This document shows, in pieces, positions 37,009 through 46,104 of a stretch of 64,000 nucleotides of DNA; position 1 is the first letter of the stretch; the number at the start of each line of letters is the position of its first letter. Location of the stretch: the NCBI RefSeq assembly GCF_014635725.1, contig NZ_BMDJ01000005.1, positions 1-64,000 of the forward strand, in the 5' to 3' direction. The notes below the pieces were generated by a model, which was not told where the DNA came from, did not search any database, and saw nothing but the letters and a program-made list of their open reading frames with translations. This DNA comes from Pedobacter mendelii. GTDB taxonomy: Bacteria > Bacteroidota > Bacteroidia > Sphingobacteriales > Sphingobacteriaceae. The translations under genes and the position numbers were made by a program.

Positions 37009-37506
37009 ATGAAAACAATTACTAAAATCGTGGCTACTTCAGCAGCTGTAGTAGCATTATTTTTCTCTACAAATGTAAATGCACAATCTTCACAAAAATT
37101 AGGAATAGGATTAAACGTTGGTATCCCGACAACTGAAGGTTATAGCTTCGCAATAGGCGGTGATTTACGTTATCAATTTGACATTGATAAACAATTATCA
37201 ATCCCAGTAACAGCTGGCTACACAAATTTTAAAGTTAAAGATTTTGATGCTAGTTTTGGTGTTATTCCGGTAAAAGCGGGTGTTAAATATTTCTTTAATG
37301 ATTCAGGTGCAGGTGCTTATGGATTAGCAGAATTAGGTGCAGGTTTCGGTACAAATAAAGGTTCTGGAACTTCATTCGTTTATTCTCCTGCAATCGGTTA
37401 TTCTTGGAGTAATGGTTTAGATTTAGCAGCTAAATACGAAGGTTATTCTAATAATGGAAGTATAGGTTATGCTGGTATCCGTTTGGCTTACGGTTTTAGC
37501 TTATAA
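37009..37506 (+). CDS. Small outer-membrane beta-barrel protein
   Basis: The 165-residue protein has a signal peptide cleaved near NVNA-Q (residue 25). The remainder is alternating hydrophobic and aromatic sequence with about eight strands (LGIGLNVGI, GGDLRYQF, VTAGYTNFKV, AGVKYFF, AELGAGFG, PAIGYSW, LAAKYEGYS, IRLAYGFSL) and ends in a terminal aromatic signal. Function unknown. A likely sigma-54 promoter lies upstream and a perfect-palindrome terminator downstream. The next gene is a paralogue. Confidence 0.88.
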   Translation: MKTITKIVATSAAVVALFFSTNVNAQSSQKLGIGLNVGIPTTEGYSFAIGGDLRYQFDIDKQLSIPVTAGYTNFKVKDFDASFGVIPVKAGVKYFFNDSGAGAYGLAELGAGFGTNKGSGTSFVYSPAIGYSWSNGLDLAAKYEGYSNNGSIGYAGIRLAYGFSL

Positions 37507-37530
37507 TAACAAGCAAAATATCATTTTAAA

Positions 37531-37560
37531 GAAAGCCCCCGAATTCGGGGGCTTTCTTTA
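37531..37560 (+). terminator. Strong terminator between the barrel genes
   Basis: A perfect 26-bp palindrome at 37531-37556 (GAAAGCCCCCGAA and its complement) is followed by T. Confidence 0.95.
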
Positions 37561-37662
37561 TTTTCAGAAATTTCAAAAAAAATAATATTTAAAAAATCTG
37601 TTTTACTAATATGATCGTATGTATAGCTAAACCCTTAATTAATAACTTAAAAATATCTTAAA

Positions 37663-38214
37663 ATGAAAACAGTTACTAAACTTTTTGCAACGACATTAAC
37701 AGCCCTTGCAATTTTAACCACATCTAATTTAAAGGCTCAAACAATGGGCACTACTGAACCGATGACTACAGGAAGCGGCATGGCTTTCAAGGTTGGCGTA
37801 GGTGTTCAAGGTGGACTTTTTCCTGATAAATCTGAAATGGATTACGGATATGGCGCAGATTTAAAATTACAATACGACTTAACTAAAGAGGTTGCTGTTT
37901 TTGCATCTGGAGGTTACACAAAACTTAAATGGAAAAGTAGCCCACTTAATTTCGAATTCATTCCTTTAATGGGTGGCGTAAAAGCTTTTGTTTTCGACAG
38001 AATGTATTTAACAGGTGGTGCTGGTACTGGTCTAGCTTTGAAAGAAGGTGCTGAAATGAACTTTATTTACACTGGTGGTTTAGGCTACGAGTGGACAAAC
38101 GGTTTAGAAATTGGTGCAAAATATGAAGGTTATGTAAATAACAGTGCTTCTGATTTGTATTTTATGAAGACCGGACAATTTGCTTTGAGATTAGGATATA
38201 ATTTCAAATTATAA
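37663..38214 (+). CDS. Outer-membrane beta-barrel protein, paralogue of the preceding gene
   Basis: The 183-residue protein shares its start (MKTVTKLFATT) and C-terminal pattern (NGLEIGAKYEGYVNN) with the previous gene and has a signal peptide (cleavage near LKA-Q). A short Thr/Met-rich linker follows before the barrel begins. The pair probably arose by duplication. Function unknown. It ends at a terminator. Confidence 0.85.
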   Translation: MKTVTKLFATTLTALAILTTSNLKAQTMGTTEPMTTGSGMAFKVGVGVQGGLFPDKSEMDYGYGADLKLQYDLTKEVAVFASGGYTKLKWKSSPLNFEFIPLMGGVKAFVFDRMYLTGGAGTGLALKEGAEMNFIYTGGLGYEWTNGLEIGAKYEGYVNNSASDLYFMKTGQFALRLGYNFKL

Positions 38215-38234
38215 TTAAAACATCATTTAATAGG

Positions 38235-38263
38235 AGCCTCCGAAATTTTCGGGGGCTTTTTTT
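38235..38263 (+). terminator. Terminator after the second barrel gene
   Basis: AGCCTCCGAA (38235-38244) and TTCGGGGGCT (38248-38257) form a stem with one T-G pair, followed by a run of T. Confidence 0.85.
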
Positions 38264-38310
38264 ATTTAATTAATATTTAAATTGCTAATTTGAGCCGAAA
38301 ACCAAGTACT

Positions 38311-38841
38311 ATGAAAAGGATATTAGGCGTAACGATATTAGCTTCTTTAATGGCCTGCAATCAGTCAGAGAAAAAATCAACAGATTTAAAAGATACCGAT
38401 GCAGTTTCTGTTGCAACAAAAACAAATAAAGTTGTAATTAAAGATGCTAAAAAGGAACAGATTTTTCTTCAATATGAAAACCTTAAAAATGCTTTGGTAA
38501 AATCTGATTCATCCGATGCTCAAAAAGCAGCTAAAGAATTACAAACTAGTCTTGCTAATTTTGAAGGTTGCGAAACCACTGCAAGCATCGCCAAAAATAT
38601 AGCAAATACTAATGATTTAGTAGCGCAAAGAAAAGATTTTACCGCTTTAAGTATGGACTTGATTGCTTTCGTTAAAGCTGATGAGCTAGAGCAGGGAACT
38701 ATTTATGTTCAGCATTGCCCAATGGCAAATAAAGGTGATGGTGGAGATTGGCTATCTACAGAAAAGGAAATTAGAAATCCTTACTATGGTAAAGAGATGC
38801 TGGAATGTGGTAGAGTTACCGAAGAGATTAAAGCAAAATAA
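38311..38841 (+). CDS. DUF3347-type lipoprotein
   Basis: A lipobox (SLMAC) places this 176-residue protein on the membrane. The rest is a helical domain with the DUF3347 signature: FLQYENLKNALVKSD in the first half, a conserved Asp/Lys region, and CPMANKGDGGDWLS, NPYYGKEMLECG in the second. The Cys and Met residues suggest metal, perhaps copper, binding; I recall such domains occurring with copper-efflux proteins. The ATG at 38311 is chosen because it starts a clean signal peptide; a TTG lies seven codons upstream. Confidence 0.82.
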   Translation: MKRILGVTILASLMACNQSEKKSTDLKDTDAVSVATKTNKVVIKDAKKEQIFLQYENLKNALVKSDSSDAQKAAKELQTSLANFEGCETTASIAKNIANTNDLVAQRKDFTALSMDLIAFVKADELEQGTIYVQHCPMANKGDGGDWLSTEKEIRNPYYGKEMLECGRVTEEIKAK

Positions 38842-38973
38842 TCATAAAGCATAATTTTGTTAATCATGATTGTTACGTCATACTGACTAATATTTCATAT
38901 TAAATTAACAGATTTGCTATGCATGTATATTAATTTTATATAATTTAGAAAGCTATAAACACAACACAATAAT

Positions 38974-40263
38974 ATGTCAGATATTGCAGAAATTAAAGTT
39001 GATGGTAATACAATTGAATTACCGGTAATTACAGGAACAGAAAACGAAAAGGCGATTGATATTTCAAAATTGAGAGATTTAACCGGTTTTGTTACTTTAG
39101 ATACAGGTTTCAAAAATACTGGTTCTACAAAAAGTAAAATCACATTTTTGGATGGCGAAAAAGGTATTTTGAAATACAGAGGCTATTCGATTGAGGAACT
39201 TGCCGAAAAATCAAGCTTTTTAGAGGTTTCCTATCTTATAGTTTATGGTAATCTTCCAACGCAAGAACAGTTAGATGGCTTCCAGGCAGAAATTAGCAAA
39301 CACACATTGATTCATGAGGATATGAAAAAATTCTTTGATGGTTATCCATCAAGGTCACATCCAATGGGGCAACTAGGTTCGTTAATATTCTCATTATCTA
39401 CATTTTATCCTGAATGTTTAAAGCCAAATCAGACTGCAGAAGAGCAAGATTTAACCATTATTAAATTATTGGCTAAGCTACCAACAATAGTCTCCTTCAT
39501 TTACAAAAAATCTTTAGGTCATCCGCTTATTTATCCGAAAAATAAATACGATTATGTTACCAATTTTCTTTGGATGACCTTCGGTCAGCGTACCGAGGAT
39601 TATGACGTAAATCCGATAGTAGTTAGTGCAATGAATAAACTGCTTATTCTGCATGCAGATCATGAACAAAACTGTTCTGCATCTACGGTTCGTATCGTTG
39701 GCTCTTCAGACTGTAATTTATATGCATCTATTGCAGCTGGTATTGCAGCACTATGGGGTCCGCTACATGGCGGGGCTAATCAAGCTGTAATTGATATGCT
39801 TGAGTTAATTAAAGAAGATGGGGGCGATACTGAAAAATGGATAAACAAGGCAAAAGATAAAAATGATTCATTCCGCATGATGGGATTTGGTCATAGAGTT
39901 TACAAAAACTTTGATCCTCGCGCTAAAATCATTAAGAAAGCATGTGATGATATTTTAGAAAACCTGGGTATTGATGATCCGATTTTAGAAATTGCAAAGA
40001 AATTAGAAGAAGCAGCATTAACTGACCAATACTTTATCGATAGAAAATTATATCCAAACGTAGATTTTTATTCGGGTATTATTTATCGTGCTTTAGGCTT
40101 CCCTTCAGAAATGTTTACCGTTTTGTTTGCATTAGGTCGTTTACCAGGATGGATTGCACAATGGAAAGAAATGCATGAAAATAAGGAACCAATCGGTCGT
40201 CCCCGTCAGATTTACGTTGGTGAAACCGACAGAGACTTTGTTGCAATAAAAGATAGAAAGTAA
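38974..40263 (+). CDS. gltA: Citrate synthase
   Basis: The 429-residue enzyme has the substrate-site histidines in LHADHEQN and WGPLHGGANQAV, and the catalytic region FGHRVYKNFDPRAK. It condenses oxaloacetate and acetyl-CoA at the entry of the TCA cycle. The length and the long N-terminal extension fit the type II hexameric, NADH-sensitive class. It is monocistronic, with a strong terminator. Confidence 0.97.
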   Translation: MSDIAEIKVDGNTIELPVITGTENEKAIDISKLRDLTGFVTLDTGFKNTGSTKSKITFLDGEKGILKYRGYSIEELAEKSSFLEVSYLIVYGNLPTQEQLDGFQAEISKHTLIHEDMKKFFDGYPSRSHPMGQLGSLIFSLSTFYPECLKPNQTAEEQDLTIIKLLAKLPTIVSFIYKKSLGHPLIYPKNKYDYVTNFLWMTFGQRTEDYDVNPIVVSAMNKLLILHADHEQNCSASTVRIVGSSDCNLYASIAAGIAALWGPLHGGANQAVIDMLELIKEDGGDTEKWINKAKDKNDSFRMMGFGHRVYKNFDPRAKIIKKACDDILENLGIDDPILEIAKKLEEAALTDQYFIDRKLYPNVDFYSGIIYRALGFPSEMFTVLFALGRLPGWIAQWKEMHENKEPIGRPRQIYVGETDRDFVAIKDRK

Positions 40264-40280
40264 CATAACCCAACATATAA

Positions 40281-40317
40281 AAAAATCCCAGGCTTTTTAA
40301 AAACCTGGGATTTTTTT
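40281..40317. terminator. Bidirectional terminator after gltA
   Basis: AAAAATCCCAGG (40281-40292) pairs with CCTGGGATTTTT (40304-40315), with a T-rich loop. It separates gltA from the convergent DUF3667 gene. Confidence 0.92.
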
Positions 40318-40336
40318 ATGTTAAAATTTATATACT

Positions 40337-41467
40337 TTAGGTTGCTACGTAATATATAATGTTTAACATTACCGTTTCAGTAATTGCAAGAGCAATACCG
40401 TAGAGTATAAAAATAAATACCATCTTCCAAATTGTAGCTCCGCGTTTTCTTTGATAGAATACTTTTAAAGCATTATAAAAATACCAAACAATCCAGATAA
40501 TCACGCCGAGTTCGATAATGTTTGCAAGTAAAGAATGTTCGCCGAAAATGTATTTTTTTAAAGGCTCTGTAAATATTGAAACAATAAAATATGCAGTCAT
40601 TCCATGTATCGTGAAAATTAAATGGTTTAAATAGTAAATGTGATTTCTACGGAAATTCCACATAATAAATAAAGCCAGAAGCGGCATCATTAAAAAGTAT
40701 TGTTTCGGCCGGTTGTGTTCTAATGTTTCTTTTATTACCTCCGATTTTTCGCCAATTGATATCGAACGTTTTGTCGCCATCCGTTCAAACCAATTATCCT
40801 GTTTTAGTAAGGGTAATTGTTTTTGTCGGGAAAGGTATGCGCTATACGTGCTGTCATTTCTATCATTATGAATGCTAGAAAGTTTAGATATTATTTTTTT
40901 TAGTGAATCAGATTTATTTGTAGTACCCTGGGTTTTTAATTTAGATAGGACGACAGCCTGCTCCTTAAAATTCAGTTCTTTAAAGTTTTCTACATCAACT
41001 TCTTCCTTAAATCCGGCTTTAACCTTATCTAAAACCTCGGCACTTTTGCCATTAACTATTCCAGCATCGGCTAATTCTTTACTTACACTATCAATGGCAG
41101 TAACTTTTTCTGTAGCAGTTTTACTCGATTTATATTCTTTATTTTTTTTAGAATGTTCTGGCGAGTATGCTACCAAAAAATATACAATCGATACAAATAT
41201 ATACATACTCACCGGGTTGATGTACCTGGCTCTTTTTCCTGCCAAATAATCTAAGGTTACTTGTCCGGGTTTGATTAATAGGGGAGTTAGCGTTTGAAAA
41301 AATTTATTATCAAAATGAAAATAATGAGCAATGCTATGGCTTATAAAGCCCCAGAAACTTTCTTTTAGTTCTAAATTTGGTTGTCCACAATTGCTGCAAT
41401 AATGCGCTTCTACATGCGAACCACAGTTTAAGCAATTGTGTTCTTTTCTGTATTTACCGGTGGACAT
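40337..41467 (-). CDS. DUF3667 membrane protein with N-terminal zinc ribbon
   Basis: The 376-residue protein starts with a zinc ribbon (C12, C15, C24, C27) followed by the DUF3667 region with FWGFISHSIAHYFHFD and FFQTLTPLLIKPGQVTLDYLAGKRARYINP. A polar region rich in Lys and Asp (residues 110-220) separates it from three to four C-terminal membrane segments. The function of DUF3667 is unknown. Fifteen bases separate it from the transporter gene upstream, so it probably shares an operon. Confidence 0.85.
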   Translation of the reverse strand: MSTGKYRKEHNCLNCGSHVEAHYCSNCGQPNLELKESFWGFISHSIAHYFHFDNKFFQTLTPLLIKPGQVTLDYLAGKRARYINPVSMYIFVSIVYFLVAYSPEHSKKNKEYKSSKTATEKVTAIDSVSKELADAGIVNGKSAEVLDKVKAGFKEEVDVENFKELNFKEQAVVLSKLKTQGTTNKSDSLKKIISKLSSIHNDRNDSTYSAYLSRQKQLPLLKQDNWFERMATKRSISIGEKSEVIKETLEHNRPKQYFLMMPLLALFIMWNFRRNHIYYLNHLIFTIHGMTAYFIVSIFTEPLKKYIFGEHSLLANIIELGVIIWIVWYFYNALKVFYQRKRGATIWKMVFIFILYGIALAITETVMLNIIYYVAT

Positions 41468-41481
41468 AAGGGATTAAGAGG

Positions 41482-42861
41482 TTATAAATGATTAATGGCT
41501 TCTACTTCTGCTCGGGTATGTTTGTGTTTAAATATTATAACAAAAACTATTGCAATTATGAGAACGTAAATTGTGAAAGACAGCCAGATGTTGTGCCAGT
41601 CTTTGACATCCAATGCCCTACTTAAATCTCCGTTTTGCAATACACTAATGCCTTTATTTTTCAAAAATTGAAGTAAATGCTTATTATCAGCTTCGCTGTT
41701 AACATATTTAGATAGTGAATCAATACTGTTGTAGTAAGTTGTGAAATATTTATTAATCATCCAGCCCGAAATGAGACTTCCAAATACGGCACCAAAGCCA
41801 TTAGTCATCATCATAAACAAACCCTGAGCTGATGAACGCGTTTTAGCCGTTGTTGAAGTTTCTACAAATAATGAACCTGAGATATTGAAGAAATCGAAAG
41901 CCATGCCATATACAATACATGATGTTATTATCATCCATAAATTTGCAGATGGGTCGCCGAATGAAAATAAAGCAAAGCGAAGTACCCAGGCAAACATTGC
42001 GATGGCAATAACCCATTTAATTCCAAATCGTTTTAAAAAGAATGGAATAGCTAGGATAAATAGCGTTTCTGATATTTGAGAGATAGAAAGAATTATGGTA
42101 GAATATCGGATTACAAATGAATCTGCAAAAACTGGGAATAACTTAAATTCATCTAAAAAAACATCGCCGTAAGCGTTTGTTAGCTGAAGTGCAGCGCCTA
42201 AAAACATAGAGAAAATGAAAAACAAAGCCATTTTATAATCAGCAAAAAGCTTAAAAGACTCTAATCCCAGCTTTTGTACAAATGTTTTTTTCTCGCTTAT
42301 TAAATTTTGCGGTTTACATGCAGGAAGTGTGAAAGAATATATTCCTAATAATAAAGCACTTACACCAGCAATATAAAATTGACTTGCACTTGCTTTATTG
42401 CCTGTTAAGTTCGTAATCCACATTGCAACAATAAAGCCCACAGTTCCCCAAACACGTATTGGTGGAAAATTTTTAACCACATCAAAATTACCGTTTTTTA
42501 AAGTGGTATAACTAATGGAATTGCTCAATGCAATTGTTGGCATATAAAAGCACATGGCTATCAGCATTACCCAAAAGAAACTATGAGGACTTTCTACTTG
42601 AGGTAAATAGAACATTGTGGCTGCGTAAAGAATATGTAGGATTGCGTAAAGCTTCTCTGCGTTTATCCATTTATCGGCTATTATGCCTGTTATTGTTGGC
42701 ATAAATAGTGATGCAATACCCATTGTAGAAAAAATTATCCCAAAATCTGCACCGTCCCATTGCTTGGTTCCAAACCAGTAATTTGCAATCGTAATTAACC
42801 ATGCGGCCCATACAAAAAATTGCATGAAACTCATTATAGTTAAGCGAAACTTAACATTCAT
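41482..42861 (-). CDS. MFS nucleoside:proton symporter (NupG/XapB-like)
   Basis: The 459-residue protein has about 12 membrane segments and begins with the nucleoside-symporter signature KFRLTIMSFMQFFVWAAWL. It also has VRVWGTVGFI and GMAFDFFNISGSLFVE. These fit the NupG family that imports nucleosides with protons. A long loop is present near residues 370-420. The DUF3667 gene follows it. Confidence 0.87.
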   Translation of the reverse strand: MNVKFRLTIMSFMQFFVWAAWLITIANYWFGTKQWDGADFGIIFSTMGIASLFMPTITGIIADKWINAEKLYAILHILYAATMFYLPQVESPHSFFWVMLIAMCFYMPTIALSNSISYTTLKNGNFDVVKNFPPIRVWGTVGFIVAMWITNLTGNKASASQFYIAGVSALLLGIYSFTLPACKPQNLISEKKTFVQKLGLESFKLFADYKMALFFIFSMFLGAALQLTNAYGDVFLDEFKLFPVFADSFVIRYSTIILSISQISETLFILAIPFFLKRFGIKWVIAIAMFAWVLRFALFSFGDPSANLWMIITSCIVYGMAFDFFNISGSLFVETSTTAKTRSSAQGLFMMMTNGFGAVFGSLISGWMINKYFTTYYNSIDSLSKYVNSEADNKHLLQFLKNKGISVLQNGDLSRALDVKDWHNIWLSFTIYVLIIAIVFVIIFKHKHTRAEVEAINHL

Positions 42862-42932
42862 ATATTAATTGTTTGTTTGATTTGAAAGTAAAAGATGAAT
42901 ATAGAACTATTTTGAAACATAATTCAAAAATG

Positions 42933-42961
42933 AACCCAAATTATTTTAAACAATTTGGGTT
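42933..42961 (-). terminator. Hairpin terminator downstream of the BFN gene
   Basis: AACCCAAATT (42933-42942) and AATTTGGGTT (42952-42961) form a perfect 10-bp stem with a 9-base loop. On the minus strand it is followed by T-rich sequence. Confidence 0.6.
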
Positions 42962-43046
42962 ATGTAAACTTTTAGTTTTATATATAAACTTTTTGAATTG
43001 AAATCTTACTTGAAATAAATTTTATTAAAATTATTGTTAAGTTTTC

Positions 43047-43661
43047 TTAAGATTTACCTCTTTTATTAAGTTCATCTCGAAGTCTTGCTGCTTTTTCATA
43101 AGCTTCTTCTGCAATTGCTTCCTGTAGTTTTTGTTTTAGCTCTTCTAAATTTAAATCTCCATAACCTTGTTTACTAGTAGAAGTTGGAATGGTATCTGCT
43201 TCTGGCTCTTTTGCAATGCTATCCATATTCTCAAGAAATAAGAAATCGTTTCCTTCAATTACAATTCCTGCTGATGCTAAAATGAATTCGTAAGTGTAAA
43301 TCATAGCATTGAACCTTACTGCTAAAGCTATAGCATCAGATGTTCTTGCATCTATTTCATGTGTGTTTTTGCCATCGCTGCAAATCAATTTTGCATAGAA
43401 AACACCATCAACTAAGTTGTAGATAATTATTTCCTGAATATTAATATGGAAAGTTTCAGCCATTGATTTAAACAGGTCATGGGTTAACGGCCTGCTTGGT
43501 GTCATTTTTTCAATTTCTATTGCTATTGCCTGGGCTTCAAATGCACCAATGATAATCGGCAAACGTCTGCGACCGTTAACTTCGCCTAAAACCAAAGCAT
43601 AAGCGCCTGATTGAGTTTGGCTATAAGATAAGCCTACGATATCTAATTTTACTTTCTTCAT
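43047..43661 (-). CDS. Bifunctional nuclease family (BFN/DUF151) protein with UVR motif
   Basis: The 204-residue protein has the BFN domain (VKLDIVGLSYSQ, LPIIIGAFEAQAIAIEIE, RPLTHDL, DARTSDAIALAVR) and a C-terminal UvrB/UvrC motif (LEELKQKLQEAIAEEAYEKA). Plant BFN proteins cut RNA and DNA; the bacterial role is uncertain. I chose ATG at 43661: the longer frame's extra five residues are partly coded by a dispersed palindromic repeat (43671-43728), so they are unlikely to be real. Confidence 0.88.
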   Translation of the reverse strand: MKKVKLDIVGLSYSQTQSGAYALVLGEVNGRRRLPIIIGAFEAQAIAIEIEKMTPSRPLTHDLFKSMAETFHINIQEIIIYNLVDGVFYAKLICSDGKNTHEIDARTSDAIALAVRFNAMIYTYEFILASAGIVIEGNDFLFLENMDSIAKEPEADTIPTSTSKQGYGDLNLEELKQKLQEAIAEEAYEKAARLRDELNKRGKS

Positions 43662-43670
43662 ACTTTCAGA

Positions 43671-43728
43671 TGTCATGTTGAGCTTGTCGAAACATTTAAT
43701 TTAATCCTTCGACAGGCTCGGGATGACA
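43671..43728. repeat. Dispersed palindromic repeat (REP-like)
   Basis: TGTCATGTTGAGCTTGTCGA and onward (43671-43694) is the inverted copy of TCCTTCGACAGGCTCGGGATGACA without its last bases (43705-43728). The same motif occurs inside the hairpin element at 18634-18657. It folds to a hairpin between the etfA 3' end and the BFN gene start. Confidence 0.7.
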
Positions 43729-43731
43729 AAA

Positions 43732-44703
43732 TTACGCTTTATGTGCTTTTAGTGCTTCAATTAATTTTGGAATTACTTCGAATGCATCACCAACTATACC
43801 ATAATCTGCCACTTTAAAAAATGGTGCTTCAGGATCTTTATTAATTACGACGATAACTTTCGAAGAACTAACACCAGCCAAATGCTGAATTGCTCCAGAT
43901 ATACCGATCGCAATATATAAGTTTGGGCTAATTGAGATTCCTGTTTGACCAACGTGTTCTGAGTGTGGTCTCCAGTCGGCATCGCTTACCGGTTTTGAGC
44001 ATGCTGTAGCTGCACCTAATAAATTCGCTAGTTCTTCAATCATTCCCCAATTTTCAGGGCCTTTTAATCCACGACCAGCCGATACAACTAATTCTGCATC
44101 AGGTAATGAAATTTTATCTGTTGCACGAACAATATCTTTTATAACTGTACCCAAGTCGGATTGTTTAATATCTGCAGCGAAATTTTCAATAACTACATCA
44201 GTATGGTTTTCCTTTACACCAAAAGCATTTGGATTTAAAGCAATTATTTTATTGGCAGATGTTAGTTCTGTAATAGCAAATGCTTTACCTGAAAATGCAG
44301 TTTTCTTTACTTCAAACTTACTGCCATCAATTTTTGGTAATCCTACCGCACCATCTGCTAAACCAGCTTTGAGTTTTACAGCAATACGAGGTGCTAGGCC
44401 TTTGCCCGAAAACGAGTTTGAAAGCACAACTATATCTGCAGATTCTTTTTCGGCAGCAGAAGCAATAACACTAGCATAAGCCTGGTTAACGAAAGTTTTT
44501 AATTGATCGACACTTACATTTAAAATTTTAGATGCTCCGTATTTACCCAATTCTTTTAATTCTTCCTCGGCAACATTACCAATAGAAATTGCTGTTAAGT
44601 TTGTTGATTGCTGATCGGCAATAGCTTTGGCATAAGAAACAGCTTCGAAAACCGATTTCTTAAATTTACCTTCAGCTTGTTCTACATATACTAATACTGA
44701 CAT
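43732..44703 (-). CDS. etfA: Electron transfer flavoprotein alpha subunit
   Basis: The 323-residue protein has the FAD-binding C-terminal half: VSAGRGLKGPENWGMIEELA, then GQTGISISPNLYIAIGISGAIQHLAG and INKDPEAPFFKVADYGIVGDA. With EtfB it carries electrons from acyl-CoA dehydrogenases. It follows etfB on the minus strand after 67 bp and is followed by a palindromic repeat. Confidence 0.97.
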   Translation of the reverse strand: MSVLVYVEQAEGKFKKSVFEAVSYAKAIADQQSTNLTAISIGNVAEEELKELGKYGASKILNVSVDQLKTFVNQAYASVIASAAEKESADIVVLSNSFSGKGLAPRIAVKLKAGLADGAVGLPKIDGSKFEVKKTAFSGKAFAITELTSANKIIALNPNAFGVKENHTDVVIENFAADIKQSDLGTVIKDIVRATDKISLPDAELVVSAGRGLKGPENWGMIEELANLLGAATACSKPVSDADWRPHSEHVGQTGISISPNLYIAIGISGAIQHLAGVSSSKVIVVINKDPEAPFFKVADYGIVGDAFEVIPKLIEALKAHKA

Positions 44704-44770
44704 ATATTTATTTCTAGATCCTAAAATGGATTTGTGTAATTATTTAGTTATTTGATTATAAGAGTTATTA

Positions 44771-45508
44771 TTAAATCACTTTAGCTTCACTGTGTAATAA
44801 GCCAATTAATTGCTCCGTTTGATCAGCAGGTATCAATTTAACAGCACCGCGAGGCGCAGGAGTTTCAAATTTAATTACCTTGGTTACCTCTTCAATAGAA
44901 ACAGCCTCTATTATATTCAGTGGTTTTGTTCTTGCAGACATAATTCCACGCATATTAGGGATTTTTGGTTCAGCGACACCCTCTGCACAACTTGCAATAA
45001 ATTTACCTGTTACCGTTAAAACCTCTTTACCACCTTCAATTTCTCTTTCAACAGTTGATGATGTCCCGTCAGTTTCTAATTTTTTAATGATTGAAACAGA
45101 TGGAATATCTAAAAATTCTCCAACCATTGCAGCAACCTGATTACCATTATAATCGATAGATTCACGCCCTGTTAAAATAATATCAAAATCTTTATCTTTT
45201 GCATACGCTGCAATTTGCTTAGCAACAAAATAAGCATCTCTTGGTAAAGCATTCACTCTTACAGCATCATCAGCACCAATTGCTAATGCTTTTCTAATTG
45301 TCGGGTCGTTGCTCGCTTCGCCAACATTAATAACAGTAACAGTTCCTTTTCCGCCTTCAGTTAACTCAATTGCTCTTGATAAAGCAATTTCATCGTAAGG
45401 ATTAACAATATATTGTACTCCTGCAGTATTGAATTCTGTATTATCGTTGGTAAAGGTTATTTTTGTTGTCGTGTCTGGCACGTTGCTGATACAAACTAAT
45501 ATTTTCAT
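44771..45508 (-). CDS. etfB: Electron transfer flavoprotein beta subunit
   Basis: The 245-residue protein has the typical ETF-beta start (MKILVCISNVPDT), VNPYDEIALSRAIEL, DFDIILTGRESIDYNGNQVAAMVGE and MRGIMSARTKPL. It pairs with EtfA, encoded next. Upstream on the minus strand TACCTTCG resembles the -7 element. Confidence 0.96.
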   Translation of the reverse strand: MKILVCISNVPDTTTKITFTNDNTEFNTAGVQYIVNPYDEIALSRAIELTEGGKGTVTVINVGEASNDPTIRKALAIGADDAVRVNALPRDAYFVAKQIAAYAKDKDFDIILTGRESIDYNGNQVAAMVGEFLDIPSVSIIKKLETDGTSSTVEREIEGGKEVLTVTGKFIASCAEGVAEPKIPNMRGIMSARTKPLNIIEAVSIEEVTKVIKFETPAPRGAVKLIPADQTEQLIGLLHSEAKVI

Positions 45509-45646
45509 ATGTATTTTATTGGTTTTTAATTTTACGAAGGTATTATGAGTGATTTTACAACAGCATTTTTCTCATAATCGCTTCATGTTATTGTGTTTAT
45601 ATATAAGGTCTTTCTGCAAATTTAATTAAAAAAGCAAGGAAATAAA

Positions 45647-45982
45647 ATGTCATCTACCCGTTTAAGCAAGTTATTAGAATTTTTTGAAAGTGATCCGAAT
45701 GATCCTTTTATACTATATGCCTTAGCCACAGAGTATAACGCTCAAAATGATAAGGAAAAAGCCTATAATTTTTACCTTCAGTTAACTGATAAACATCCTG
45801 ATTATGTTGGCACTTACTATCATTTAGGAAAGTTGTATGAAAAAGATGGTCAAAAAGAAAAAGCAATTGAAATTTACGAGAAAGGAATGGTTGTAACAAG
45901 AAACAAGAGAGATATGCATGCTTTTTCTGAATTACAGGGTGCTTATAATTCTGTAGCTGGTTTGGATTATGAAGATGATTAA
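45647..45982 (+). CDS. Small tetratricopeptide-repeat protein
   Basis: The 111-residue protein consists of about two to three TPR units (PFILYALATEYNAQNDKEKAYNFY, VGTYYHLGKLYEKDGQKEKAIEIYEKG) and no signal peptide. It likely scaffolds a protein complex. It is divergent from etfB and upstream of the chromate transporter. Confidence 0.8.
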   Translation: MSSTRLSKLLEFFESDPNDPFILYALATEYNAQNDKEKAYNFYLQLTDKHPDYVGTYYHLGKLYEKDGQKEKAIEIYEKGMVVTRNKRDMHAFSELQGAYNSVAGLDYEDD

Positions 45983-46104
45983 CGCAAACCTCTAAAATGG
46001 CTTCCAACTTATTACTTATCGTTAGCAATCAAGTATAAACAATTAAATAGTTTAAAATAGCAGATTAAACTATTTAGCAGTTAAAATTAATCAGTATAGT
46101 ATAA

